Assembly (NCBI GenBank): GCA_031554275.1
Contig: JAVBKB010000195.1
Location: 1 to 14,317 of the forward strand
From: JAVBKB01 sp031554275
GTDB taxonomy: Bacteria > Bacillota > Bacilli > JARBTR01
DNA length: 14,317 nt
Direction of reading: 5' to 3'
Below, piece by piece: positions 1 to 7,438 of this stretch (within the stretch, counting starts at the first letter, position 1; each line of letters starts with the position of its first letter). The position numbers and the translations under genes were made by a program. The notes beneath the pieces are model-generated. The model made no database searches. It had not been told where the DNA came from and worked only from the letters and a program-made list of their open reading frames with translations.

Positions 1-2902
1 TCTTTGCCTCTTCCGCTTCCCAAGCTTTCATAGCAACCTTCCCATTGGTTGCACTGGAAAGTGTCATCATTGCTTCTGCTGCCTTACGACCCGACTCAAT
101 GCTTGGCATCCCCTGTGTAATTCCCGCATGGTCAATGACACCATTCATCGCCTTTAATTGTTGATATTGGTCACCAACAGAGAAAGAAATGCCATGTGCA
201 CCAATCGGGTTCTTTTCCAAAATCGGTCCAAGTGCGATAAATTTCTCATAAACTTGCGTATAATCTCGCTCAACAAATGTCATTCGTGGCATAGTCACAC
301 CAGGAACTGCTTCCACCTCACCCTTTTTCCAGTCCAAAACTTTTCCAAAAGGCTGTGCGATCTCATCAGGTGAGTCATGAAGCAATGGTACAGTCACCAA
401 ATCCTTTACTGGTGCGTCAAAATGATCCCCTGCCATTTCAGAGAATGCTTTAGCAATCCCTTTAAAAGTATCCCAGTCAGATTGTGATTCCCAAGCTGGA
501 TTAATCGCTGGGTTAAATGGGTGAACAAATGGATGCATATCAGTGCTACTGATATCATGCTTTTCATACCAAGTTGCAGCTGGCAATACAATATCTGAAT
601 ATAACGCATTCCCTGCCATACGGAAGTCAATACTAACCAATAAATCCAGTTTTCCTTCGGCAGCTTTTTCGTGCCAAGTAATCTCCGTAGGTTTTGTCAC
701 ATCATTCTCTTCAGCTAACACAGCTGATGATGTTCCCAACAAATGCTTCAAGAAATACTCATGCCCTTTACCGGAGCTTGAGATCAGATTTGAACGCCAT
801 ACAAATAGATTACGAGGGAAGTTGACAGGGTTATCTGGATCTTCAATCGCAAATGACATCTTCCCAGACTTTAATTCATCAACAACATATTCGATTGCCT
901 CTTCATTTGAATTCGCACCATTTTTCACTGCTTCTTGATAGAGATTCAGCGAATTCCTATTAAACTGCGGATACGATGGCAACCACCCTAATCTCGCAGC
1001 TAACACATTGTAGTCTGCCGAATGTTGATAACGTGCCTGTTTAACGAGCGGGCTTGCAAGTTCATTTAGATCAGTTTCTTCATAACGCCATTGATCTGTT
1101 GCAAAATAGTAGAAAGAAGTTGCATTTTGCAAACGAGGCGGCAGTGACCAATCTCTTGCAAAGGCAATTGATCCCCAGCCTTCAGGCACGCGACATTTTT
1201 CTTGACCAACGTAATGCGCCCAACCTCCGCCGTTCACTCCTTGTGCGCCTGTCAAAAGTACTAGATTCAGGATACTGCGATAAATCGTATCACCATTAAA
1301 CCAGTGATTGATTCCAGCTCCCATGATAATCATTGAACGACCGTTTGTATCGATTGCATTTTGAGCAAATTCGCGAGCAATCTTTGTTACTAAGTCTGCA
1401 CTTACTCCAGAAATACTTTCTTGCCATTCTGGAGTATACGTGTTATCAGGTTCAACGTTTGAAGGAATACCTTCTCGATCAACGCCATAGTGTGCGAGCA
1501 TGACATCAAATACGGTAGCTACAAGCTTTGTTTCTCCAGAAGTTGTTGTAACCTTCTTCACGGGAATTGTGCGAGAAACAGTTCCTTTATCTTCACCAAA
1601 ATACGGGAATTGAACTGTAACGAAGTCATCTTCTTGACCAAGCACAGTCATCGCTGGGTCGAAAGTTGAACCTGCTTCATCCTCTTGTTTTAAATTCCAT
1701 TGACCTTTATTGCCCCAACGATGACCAATACTCCCGTTCGGAAACACAATATTGTTACTTTTTTGATCAAGTACAGCAGTTTTCCACTCTGCATGTTTCA
1801 GTGGCATTCCTAAGTCACTAGCAGTTAAGAAGCGATCTGACACATAAGCACCCTCATGTTCTTTTAAAGAAATTAAGAATGGCAGATCAGTATACTTCTT
1901 AGCATATTGGTAGAAATATTCTGATGGCTTGTCAATATAGAATTCTTTCAAAATGACATGGGTCATTGCTTGAGCAATCGCTGCATCTTCCCCAGGATTC
2001 ACTTTCATCCAATCATCAGCAAACTTTACATTTTCAGCGTAATCCGGACTCACAGTGACAACTTTTGTGCCCTTATACCGCACTTCGGTCATGAAATGGG
2101 CATCTGGTGTTCTTGTCATTGGTACATTCGAACCCCACATCATGATGTACCCAGCGTTGTACCAGTCACTACTTTCAGGCACATCCGTTTGCTCGCCCCA
2201 TATTTGTGGGGAAGCTGGTGGTAAGTCTGCATACCAGTCGTAGAAGCTCAACATTGGTGCGCCAATCATTGATAAGAAACGTGAGCCTGCAGCATAACTA
2301 ACCATCGACATTGCCGGAATTGGTGTGAAGCCTGCAACCCGGTCTGGTCCATAAGTCTTATTGGTATAGATCAGCGAGGCTGCGATCATTTCGTTGACTT
2401 CTTCCTTACTTACACGAACGAAGCCACCCTTTCCACGCGCTTCTTTGTATTGTTTCGCCAATTCCGGATCCTCAACAATGCTTGCCCATGCTTCTACAGG
2501 GTTCTTCGCATTTTGTTTTGCATCACGATAGAGCTTCAACAGCTTACCTCTAATATACGGATACTTTACACGAATCGGACTGTATACATACCAAGAGAAA
2601 CTTGCGCCTCGAGGACAGCCACGCGGTTCAAACTCAGGCGAATCCGGCCCACAGCTTGGGTAATCCGTCTGCTGATTTTCCCAAGTGATAATGCCATCCT
2701 TCACAAAAACCTTCCAGCTACATGAGCCAGTACAGTTCACACCATGTGTAGTTCTAACGACTTTGTCATGCTGCCAGCGTTGACGATAGATTTTTTCCCA
2801 ATCTCGATCCCCAACATGCACTTTGCTCCAGCCATTTGAAAGCGATTCAATCGGTTTGAAAAAACGCAACTTATTCATAAAATTACTTTGTTTTTTCTTC
2901 AT
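1..2902 (-). CDS. narG: Respiratory nitrate reductase alpha subunit NarG (3' end cut by window edge)
   Basis: Catalytic subunit of the membrane-bound nitrate reductase NarGHI, which reduces nitrate to nitrite with quinol electrons at a molybdenum bis-MGD centre on the cytoplasmic side. The frame stays open from an ATG at 2902 to the left edge: 967 codons of an expected 1,220 or so. The ATG is preceded by GAAGAGGT about ten bases upstream. Seen near the N-terminus: the His-Cys-Cys-Cys ligand set for the FS0 [4Fe-4S] cluster (H53, C57, C61, C96, in HGVNCTGSC and RGCPRG), and the conserved YDWYADLPPASP segment (residues 221-232), which carries the Asp that ligates Mo in this family. WGSNVPMTRTPDAHF and IGHRWGNKGQWN are also typical of NarG. 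It follows narK1 after 40 bases and is probably cotranscribed with it. narHJI would lie beyond the edge. I saw no frameshift or internal stop. Confidence 0.97.
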   Translation of the reverse strand, partial: MKKKQSNFMNKLRFFKPIESLSNGWSKVHVGDRDWEKIYRQRWQHDKVVRTTHGVNCTGSCSWKVFVKDGIITWENQQTDYPSCGPDSPEFEPRGCPRGASFSWYVYSPIRVKYPYIRGKLLKLYRDAKQNAKNPVEAWASIVEDPELAKQYKEARGKGGFVRVSKEEVNEMIAASLIYTNKTYGPDRVAGFTPIPAMSMVSYAAGSRFLSMIGAPMLSFYDWYADLPPASPQIWGEQTDVPESSDWYNAGYIMMWGSNVPMTRTPDAHFMTEVRYKGTKVVTVSPDYAENVKFADDWMKVNPGEDAAIAQAMTHVILKEFYIDKPSEYFYQYAKKYTDLPFLISLKEHEGAYVSDRFLTASDLGMPLKHAEWKTAVLDQKSNNIVFPNGSIGHRWGNKGQWNLKQEDEAGSTFDPAMTVLGQEDDFVTVQFPYFGEDKGTVSRTIPVKKVTTTSGETKLVATVFDVMLAHYGVDREGIPSNVEPDNTYTPEWQESISGVSADLVTKIAREFAQNAIDTNGRSMIIMGAGINHWFNGDTIYRSILNLVLLTGAQGVNGGGWAHYVGQEKCRVPEGWGSIAFARDWSLPPRLQNATSFYYFATDQWRYEETDLNELASPLVKQARYQHSADYNVLAARLGWLPSYPQFNRNSLNLYQEAVKNGANSNEEAIEYVVDELKSGKMSFAIEDPDNPVNFPRNLFVWRSNLISSSGKGHEYFLKHLLGTSSAVLAEENDVTKPTEITWHEKAAEGKLDLLVSIDFRMAGNALYSDIVLPAATWYEKHDISSTDMHPFVHPFNPAINPAWESQSDWDTFKGIAKAFSEMAGDHFDAPVKDLVTVPLLHDSPDEIAQPFGKVLDWKKGEVEAVPGVTMPRMTFVERDYTQVYEKFIALGPILEKNPIGAHGISFSVGDQYQQLKAMNGVIDHAGITQGMPSIESGRKAAEAMMTLSSATNGKVAMKAWEAEEAK

Positions 2903-2942
2903 TAAATATCTACCTCTTCAATCATTTTTTTGAAATTTATAT

Positions 2943-4124
2943 TTATTTTGTTTTCTTCCATTGCTTCATTAACCAAATTAGAACCATTAGCGCTCCCAAA
3001 TAGGTTGCAGCAATCCACCAGAATCCATATGAATAGGAGCCTGTGTATTCTTTGAAGTTTCCTAGAATCATTGGCAAGAAGAATCCTCCCAGACCTCCAG
3101 CAGCCCCCACAAAACCCGTGAATATACCAACCTCACGCGGGAAACGAGTCGGGATATCTTGAAATAGCGATCCGTTCGAAATTCCAAAGATTAGCATTGC
3201 CAAAATAATTAGGCCAAGTACCACATGTTTTGATGGGAGAAAACCAATGACTCCTAATACAACAGCAGCAAGAGCATACATTTTCACTAGCAGATTTACT
3301 CCTCCGAGTTTGTCTGCTAAGTAGCCGCCTATAGGTCGGATAAAGCTCCCTGCAAAGACTGCGATTGTAACGTAATCACCAGCTTGTACTTTTGAAATTT
3401 CATATTGATCTACAAAAAATATTGATAAGTAGCTTGTCAAACCAACAAAGCCACCAAATGTTAAGCTGTAGAAAAAACTGTAGATCCAAGTCTCTTTGTA
3501 CTTAACAATACTTAAATATTGCGATAATTTTTGTGGCTTTGGTGCATTTGGAGAATCCTTTGCAAAAATCAGAAAGACAATAAATGCAACAGCCAATGGG
3601 AGCAGCGCTATTCCGAATACGGCGTGCCAGCCGTAGGCATCTGCAATTCTTGGAGCAAACAATGTTGCCAATACAGTTCCACTGTTACCTGCGCCAGCAA
3701 TCCCCATTGCTAGGCCTTGATGCTCAGGTGGATACCAACGACTCGCTAAAGGTAAAGCGACTGCAAAGCTTGCACCAGCAATCCCCAACAGGAAACCGAA
3801 TGCCTTTACTTCAGTAAAGGAGTCACCCGCTAGCCACCCCCAGAAAAGCGGAATCATTGTGAGAATCATCCCGATCATACCCATTCTTTTGCCGCCAAAT
3901 TTGTCTGCTAACAGCCCCATTGGAATCCGCAAAAGCGATCCACCAAGTATCGGAATACCGACCATTAACCCCTTTTGTGCAGGAGATAATCCGAAATCCT
4001 GTACGATAAAGGTTGAAGATGCCCCGACTAATACCCAAACCATGAAACTTACATCAAAGTATAGGAATGAAGAAAGCAGCGTGGGAAAATGACCGCTTTT
4101 CAAAAAACTTTTTCTTTCTTGCAA
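2943..4124 (-). CDS. narK: NarK1/NasA-type nitrate (nitrite) transporter, MFS
   Basis: Major facilitator protein of 393 residues with about 12 hydrophobic segments, of the nitrate/nitrite porter family. Family marks seen: the first substrate arginine in GGSLLRIPMGLLADKFGG (R66), the second in AGSFIRPIGGYLADKLGG (R263), and two glycine-rich nitrate signatures (around residues 114-150, GIAGASF...GIAGAGNSG, and GISNGSLFQ near 320). The short form, lacking the RNLWIS N-terminus, resembles B. subtilis NarK/NasA and the NarK1 half of Paracoccus NarK. That half is thought to import nitrate with protons. The start is TTG at 4124, backed by GAGGTGA six to seven bases upstream; the next Met lies inside membrane segment 1. 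It lies 58 bases after narK2 and 40 before narG, so it is most likely in one operon with them. Substrate direction is inferred from family. Confidence 0.92.
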   Translation of the reverse strand: MQERKSFLKSGHFPTLLSSFLYFDVSFMVWVLVGASSTFIVQDFGLSPAQKGLMVGIPILGGSLLRIPMGLLADKFGGKRMGMIGMILTMIPLFWGWLAGDSFTEVKAFGFLLGIAGASFAVALPLASRWYPPEHQGLAMGIAGAGNSGTVLATLFAPRIADAYGWHAVFGIALLPLAVAFIVFLIFAKDSPNAPKPQKLSQYLSIVKYKETWIYSFFYSLTFGGFVGLTSYLSIFFVDQYEISKVQAGDYVTIAVFAGSFIRPIGGYLADKLGGVNLLVKMYALAAVVLGVIGFLPSKHVVLGLIILAMLIFGISNGSLFQDIPTRFPREVGIFTGFVGAAGGLGGFFLPMILGNFKEYTGSYSYGFWWIAATYLGALMVLIWLMKQWKKTK

Positions 4125-4146
4125 CTAAATCACCTCAAATTATTGA

Positions 4147-4188
4147 TGCTAAGTACCTAATTCTTTTATAAGCGAACTAGGATTAGCA
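4147..4188 (-). other. Intercistronic hairpin between narK2 and narK1
   Basis: On the minus strand, TGCTAA (including the narK2 stop codon) pairs with TTAGCA, and inside it CCTA pairs with TAGG around an AT-rich loop of 18 bases. No T-run follows, so it is not a full intrinsic terminator. It could act as an RNA-processing or stability element, or tune narK1-narG relative to narK2. Pairing is seen by eye; function is inferred. Confidence 0.35.
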
Positions 4189-5502
4189 CTTCACTTCTGC
4201 ATTTCTTCTTGTGTAGAAATACCAACAAACAACTAGACTGATAACATAGAAAGCGATAATGATATAGAAACCTTGGTTGATATTACCCACTTTGATTGAA
4301 TTTTTAAATACAATCGGAATAATGAAGGCACCATAAGCAGCAATTGCGCCCGTAAACCCTAGAACCGGCGCTGCCTGCCGTGGTTCGAAAATAACTGGAA
4401 TCATTCTAAAAGTAGAACCATTTGCGATACCAGTTGTGACAAATAAGATCAAGAATAGAATGAAATACCCGGTTGCACTCTTGGTGCTGATAAAGTACAT
4501 CACGCCAAACGTGGCAGCAATCATCACGATTATGTCGTAGAAAGTTACAATCGCTCCACCGATTTTGTCAGAAATCCAACCACCAACTGGTCTGATCAAT
4601 GCACCAACCAGAGGACCTACGAAAACAAAGGGAACTAACTCAGGAAAATACTTCTTCGTTAGTACGGCAAAAGCTGCTGAATACCCAATGAAGGAACCAA
4701 AACAGGTTGTATAAAGCAATGACATGATCCAAGTATGTTTATTTTTGAAGATCACTGACTGTTCTCTAAAAGATTGTTTCGCATTATCAAGGTTGTTCAT
4801 AAACAACAAAGCTAGGATTGTTACAAGTACAATTGGAACCACCCAAAGAAGTGTTGCATTTTGTAGAAAGATTTCTTTACCCGCTTCGACAAGCACTTTT
4901 CCATCTTTAGAAGGAACTCCTTTCGACAAATGTGCCTCCCCGAAAAATGCAGCAAATGCACCTGAGAAGATAATAATTGGTGTAACGAATTGAACCACAC
5001 TTACGCCTAAATTGCCTAAACCAGCATTTATACCGTTTGCAGTACCCTTTAACCGTTTTGGATAGAAGTAGCTGATGTTCGCCATTGAAGAGGAAAAGTT
5101 TCCGCCTCCGATACCACAAAAAGCTGCCCAGATCGCCATAGTAGTAAATGAAGTACCCGGATTTTGAAGTGAAATACCAAGACCAATTACAGGAATTAAT
5201 AATAGTGCAGTACTTATCACAGTCCAGTTCTTTCCACCGACTGTGCCTGGCATATACATAAAGATCAATCTCAAGGTAGCTCCTACGAAACCTGGTATTG
5301 CTACTAACCACCAAATATCGTCCTCAGAAAACTTAAACCCCATATCTGGGAAGTAAGCAGTTGAAATCGACATTAACTGCCATACAATGAACGCCAGCAT
5401 TAGTGCTGGTACTGAAATCCATAAGTTTCGGCTAGCCACTTTCTTACCCTCTGATTTCCAAAAAGAGCTATCCTCCGGATTCCATGTTTTAATTCTTGAC
5501 AT
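4183..5502 (-). CDS. narK2: NarK2/E. coli NarK-type nitrate/nitrite antiporter, MFS
   Basis: A 439-residue, 12-segment major facilitator protein very like E. coli NarK. It shares the N-terminal pattern WNPEDSSFW...ASRNLWISVP, the nitrate signature GIGGGNFSSSMANISYFYP (residues 130-148) followed by NGINAGLGNLGVS, and the substrate arginines R78 (GATLRL) and R304 (ALIRPVGGWISDKIGG), which match E. coli R89 and R305. This type is thought to exchange external nitrate for the nitrite made by NarG. The frame is open to 5544, but I place the start at ATG 5502: AAAGGA lies about 12 bases upstream, and the family's N-terminus begins near there. An ATG at 5514 would overlap that ribosome binding site. 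It is the first gene of narK2-narK1-narG. Paired but unfused NarK1/NarK2 proteins occur elsewhere; in Paracoccus they are one polypeptide, in the opposite order. Confidence 0.93.
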   Translation of the reverse strand: MSRIKTWNPEDSSFWKSEGKKVASRNLWISVPALMLAFIVWQLMSISTAYFPDMGFKFSEDDIWWLVAIPGFVGATLRLIFMYMPGTVGGKNWTVISTALLLIPVIGLGISLQNPGTSFTTMAIWAAFCGIGGGNFSSSMANISYFYPKRLKGTANGINAGLGNLGVSVVQFVTPIIIFSGAFAAFFGEAHLSKGVPSKDGKVLVEAGKEIFLQNATLLWVVPIVLVTILALLFMNNLDNAKQSFREQSVIFKNKHTWIMSLLYTTCFGSFIGYSAAFAVLTKKYFPELVPFVFVGPLVGALIRPVGGWISDKIGGAIVTFYDIIVMIAATFGVMYFISTKSATGYFILFLILFVTTGIANGSTFRMIPVIFEPRQAAPVLGFTGAIAAYGAFIIPIVFKNSIKVGNINQGFYIIIAFYVISLVVCWYFYTRRNAEVKC

Positions 5503-5557
5503 AATTAACTTCATCCTTTCAAAATAGTATTCCCTGAAGCACAAACTTTACATTTCT

Positions 5558-5586
5558 ATCATATTTTTTTTGAGACAATTAGTAAT
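5558..5586 (-). promoter_or_regulatory. Candidate promoter of narK2-narK1-narG
   Basis: Minus strand: -10 TATGAT (5563-5558) and a weak -35 ATTACT (5586-5581), spaced 17 bases. The likely start of transcription is near 5551, giving a leader of about 50 bases to the narK2 ATG. A good -10 with a poor -35 fits an activator-dependent promoter, as expected for a nitrate respiration operon. Confidence 0.45.
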
Positions 5587-5601
5587 CAGGTGAAATCCGC
5601 A

Positions 5602-5639
5602 GTGCTTATCAGGGAAAACACGTATTTTTGTAGGGGAAA
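5602..5639. promoter_or_regulatory. GGGAAA-type repeats upstream of the narK2 promoter
   Basis: Plus strand AGGGAAAA (5611-5618) and AGGGGAAA (5632-5639) place two GGGAAA cores 22 bases apart, about two helical turns, at roughly -61 to -88 from the proposed start. A further GGGAAA occurs at 5737-5742. In addition GTGCTTATCAGGGAA (5602-5616) is an imperfect inverted copy of TTCCCTGAAGCAC (5530-5542), with two extra bases. These are candidate activator sites, possibly for the neighbouring NreC-like regulator. They do not match the staphylococcal NreC palindrome (TAGGG-N4-CCCTA, from memory). Confidence 0.3.
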
Positions 5640-5647
5640 GCTCGTTC

Positions 5648-5669
5648 GTTCACAATTTAGACACATTTC
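5648..5669 (-). promoter_or_regulatory. Shared 22-base element, narK2 copy
   Basis: Plus strand: GTTCACAATTTAGA, then C, then ACATTTC. A copy with one mismatch (A for C) lies at 11776-11797 upstream of cydA, in the same orientation relative to its operon. It starts 146 bases upstream of the narK2 ATG and about 97 bases upstream of the proposed transcription start. Read on the minus strand it holds two TGTG-type half sites 11 bases apart (ATGTGTC and ATTGTGAAC). This fits tandem binding by an OmpR-type regulator such as ResD; half of a Rex box (TTGTGAA) is the alternative. The match is seen; the regulator is inferred. Confidence 0.55.
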
Positions 5670-5864
5670 GCTGCTGTGAGAGGGAGAAACCTTAATTCTG
5701 ACGAAACGATTCCTACTACCAAAAACGGGAACAGATGGGAAATCCGCCACAAATCATTCTGTTTAAATGGTAATCAGGATTAATAAATAGCTGACATGAT
5801 CGCCTTTGATTAAGCTTTACTATTAGATCTATCTACATTTCTCGGCTTCAGCGCATGAAAATCG

Positions 5865-5903
5865 GAAAATAAAAAATGCCAGTAGCTGCTTGATAAGCTA
5901 CTG
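5865..5903 (-). terminator. Terminator of the nreB-nreC-nreA-like operon
   Basis: Perfect 8-base stem CAGTAGCT (5880-5887) / AGCTACTG (5896-5903) with an 8-base loop. On the minus strand it is followed by a T-rich tract (TTTTTTATTTT). The stem lies four bases past the stop codon of the GAF-protein gene at 5907. This is a textbook intrinsic terminator, separating the regulator operon from narK2. Confidence 0.85.
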
Positions 5904-5906
5904 ACA

Positions 5907-6743
5907 CTATTTATTGATGAGAAACTTTAGAGAAATACTCGTTTTTTCTTTTTCGCAGGTCATTTCAATGCTTCCATTGATACTCCGTGCCTCCTCTGCA
6001 AGCAGGGAGAATGTTTCAGAGTCTAATTCATAATATTGACTTGTTGTAAGCTGAATGGTGTAAGCACTATCATCAAAAGACTCGCAAACGCAGGTTAATT
6101 TCTGAATATTTTGCTCGAATATATTTCCAATCAACCTCTGCATAACAGAAACAAGTGTTGTCTGAGTGGAATAAGGTAAATGGATGATCCTTTGATCCAA
6201 GATGATTACATCAAATCGATCTCCCTGTGCAATCCTTTCCTTTTTTAGAAATTCAGAGAGAATGACAACCTCACTTTGAAATTCTGTCTCATCTCGCTCT
6301 CCGTTTAAATAGGTTTCAAGGATTTCTGTTGCAGATTCAATGGTCTTTTCCACTTCTGTAGGCATGAAATCTCTTTGAACTCTACTGCCCACAAGAATGA
6401 TTCCTATGAGCATAGAGTCATGAACAAGTGGCGCAACAATGACTGACTTTAGTTGTTCGAGTAGCAGAATTGGGTATTCAATGCTATCTTCCAAAAGCTC
6501 CTCCGGGAAATTACTGATAACGAATTCCCGTTTCATCTGCAAAGCTTTTGCGCACAATCCTTTGTCATTTCTGATAACAATTTTTTTATAACGATCATTC
6601 AAAGAACCTCGGGCCAATTTCCATCTCAATTCTAAGTTGATTGGATCATAAATGGATAGCGCACAAAAATCGGCGGAGAGTCTGTCTAGAAGTGATTGAA
6701 GCTGTGCATCGAGAATATTTTTCAAAATTGGTTTCATTGGCAT
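5907..6743 (-). CDS. NreA-like GAF-domain protein (likely nitrate sensor) with an extra C-terminal domain
   Basis: 278 residues, soluble. Residues 10-147 or so read as a GAF domain (DFCALSIYDP, NDKGLCAKAL, PIVAPL-like IVAPLVHDSMLIGIILVGSR). It is third in an operon with an NreB-like kinase and an NreC-like regulator, where staphylococci have NreA, a single GAF domain that binds nitrate and restrains NreB. The nitrate pocket residues of NreA as I recall them (W45, L67, A68, Y95, I97) have counterparts at a constant offset: W41, L63, C64, Y90, I92. Staphylococcal NreA is about 150 residues; here residues 150-278 are additional and look like a degenerate histidine-kinase ATPase domain (see findings). 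The ATG at 6743 has TAGGTAAG upstream, overlapping the nreC stop eight bases away. Nitrate binding is inferred. Confidence 0.75.
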   Translation of the reverse strand: MPMKPILKNILDAQLQSLLDRLSADFCALSIYDPINLELRWKLARGSLNDRYKKIVIRNDKGLCAKALQMKREFVISNFPEELLEDSIEYPILLLEQLKSVIVAPLVHDSMLIGIILVGSRVQRDFMPTEVEKTIESATEILETYLNGERDETEFQSEVVILSEFLKKERIAQGDRFDVIILDQRIIHLPYSTQTTLVSVMQRLIGNIFEQNIQKLTCVCESFDDSAYTIQLTTSQYYELDSETFSLLAEEARSINGSIEMTCEKEKTSISLKFLINK

Positions 6744-6751
6744 ATTCTTAC

Positions 6752-7405
6752 CTAACTTTCTAGGATTCCTCTTTTTAATGCAAACTGCACTAGATCTCTT
6801 CTTGTTGAGAGGTTTAGTTTTTCCATTACCTTTGATTTATGTGTCTCTACAGTTCTTGGGCTAATGCTAAGCAATTCGCCAATCTCCTTATTTGTGTATC
6901 CTTTAGCCACTAAACTGAAAATCTCTTTTTCGCGTTCGGTAAGGAGATCAAAAGTATCCTTATCAGAGTTTGATTGATCACTCATTAAGTGTTCGATGAC
7001 CTTCTTTTGTGCATTTGGATGTAGATAGGCTTGCCCCGCATAGACTTGACGAATCGCCATCAGCAATTCATGCCCCAAAGAGGATTTCAATATGTACCCT
7101 GACGCTCCAACTTTCAGCGCTCTGAATAATGCGTTTTCATTATCCTGCATAGACAGAACTAGCACTTTAATGTTTGGATACAAATGCACAATATCACTGA
7201 TAGTGGGCAATCCATCTCTGCCATTTGGCATACTCAAATCCATAATGACAACATCCGGGCTTGCTGGTGGAATCTTGATAAGCGCCTCATTGCCCTCTGC
7301 TGCCTCGCCAACAACAACCATATCTGTTTGATTGTTGACGAGATAGTTCAATCCTTCACGCACAACTGCATGATCGTCTACAAGAAAAACCTTGATTCTA
7401 TTCAT
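6752..7405 (-). CDS. nreC: NarL/NreC-family response regulator
   Basis: 217 residues. The receiver domain (1-120) has the acidic pair D10-D11 (FLVDDH), phospho-acceptor D56 (VVIMDLSMP), S85 (LVLSMQ) and K107 (GYILKSS). A LuxR/GerE helix-turn-helix follows at about 153-217 (LTEREKEIFSLVAKGYTNKE, ISPRTVETHKSKVMEKL). It should be phosphorylated by the kinase encoded 33 bases upstream and then bind DNA, most likely at the narK2-narK1-narG promoter and perhaps its own. The frame is open to a TTG at 7429, but ATG 7405 is the start: GAGGAGAAG lies about eight bases upstream, and the receiver domain begins immediately (MNRIKVFLVDDH). The NreC assignment rests on operon context and domain type; generic NarL-family members look alike. 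Confidence 0.88.
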   Translation of the reverse strand: MNRIKVFLVDDHAVVREGLNYLVNNQTDMVVVGEAAEGNEALIKIPPASPDVVIMDLSMPNGRDGLPTISDIVHLYPNIKVLVLSMQDNENALFRALKVGASGYILKSSLGHELLMAIRQVYAGQAYLHPNAQKKVIEHLMSDQSNSDKDTFDLLTEREKEIFSLVAKGYTNKEIGELLSISPRTVETHKSKVMEKLNLSTRRDLVQFALKRGILES

Positions 7406-7438
7406 TCCCACTTCTCCTCTTGGGATCAATTGAAGCCA

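Noticed and set aside
543..938. 131-codon open frame on the plus strand
   Set aside because: Antisense to narG, whose frame is continuous and full of recognisable motifs.
4907..5314. 135-codon open frame on the minus strand inside narK2
   Set aside because: Frame-shifted shadow of the narK2 transporter, with Arg/Cys/Tyr-rich translation typical of a wrong frame.
5503..5906. Fnr box upstream of narK2
   Set aside because: TGTGA and TCACA motifs occur (for example near 5650 and 5676), but not as TGTGA-N6-TCACA; their order and spacing are wrong for Fnr/Crp proteins.
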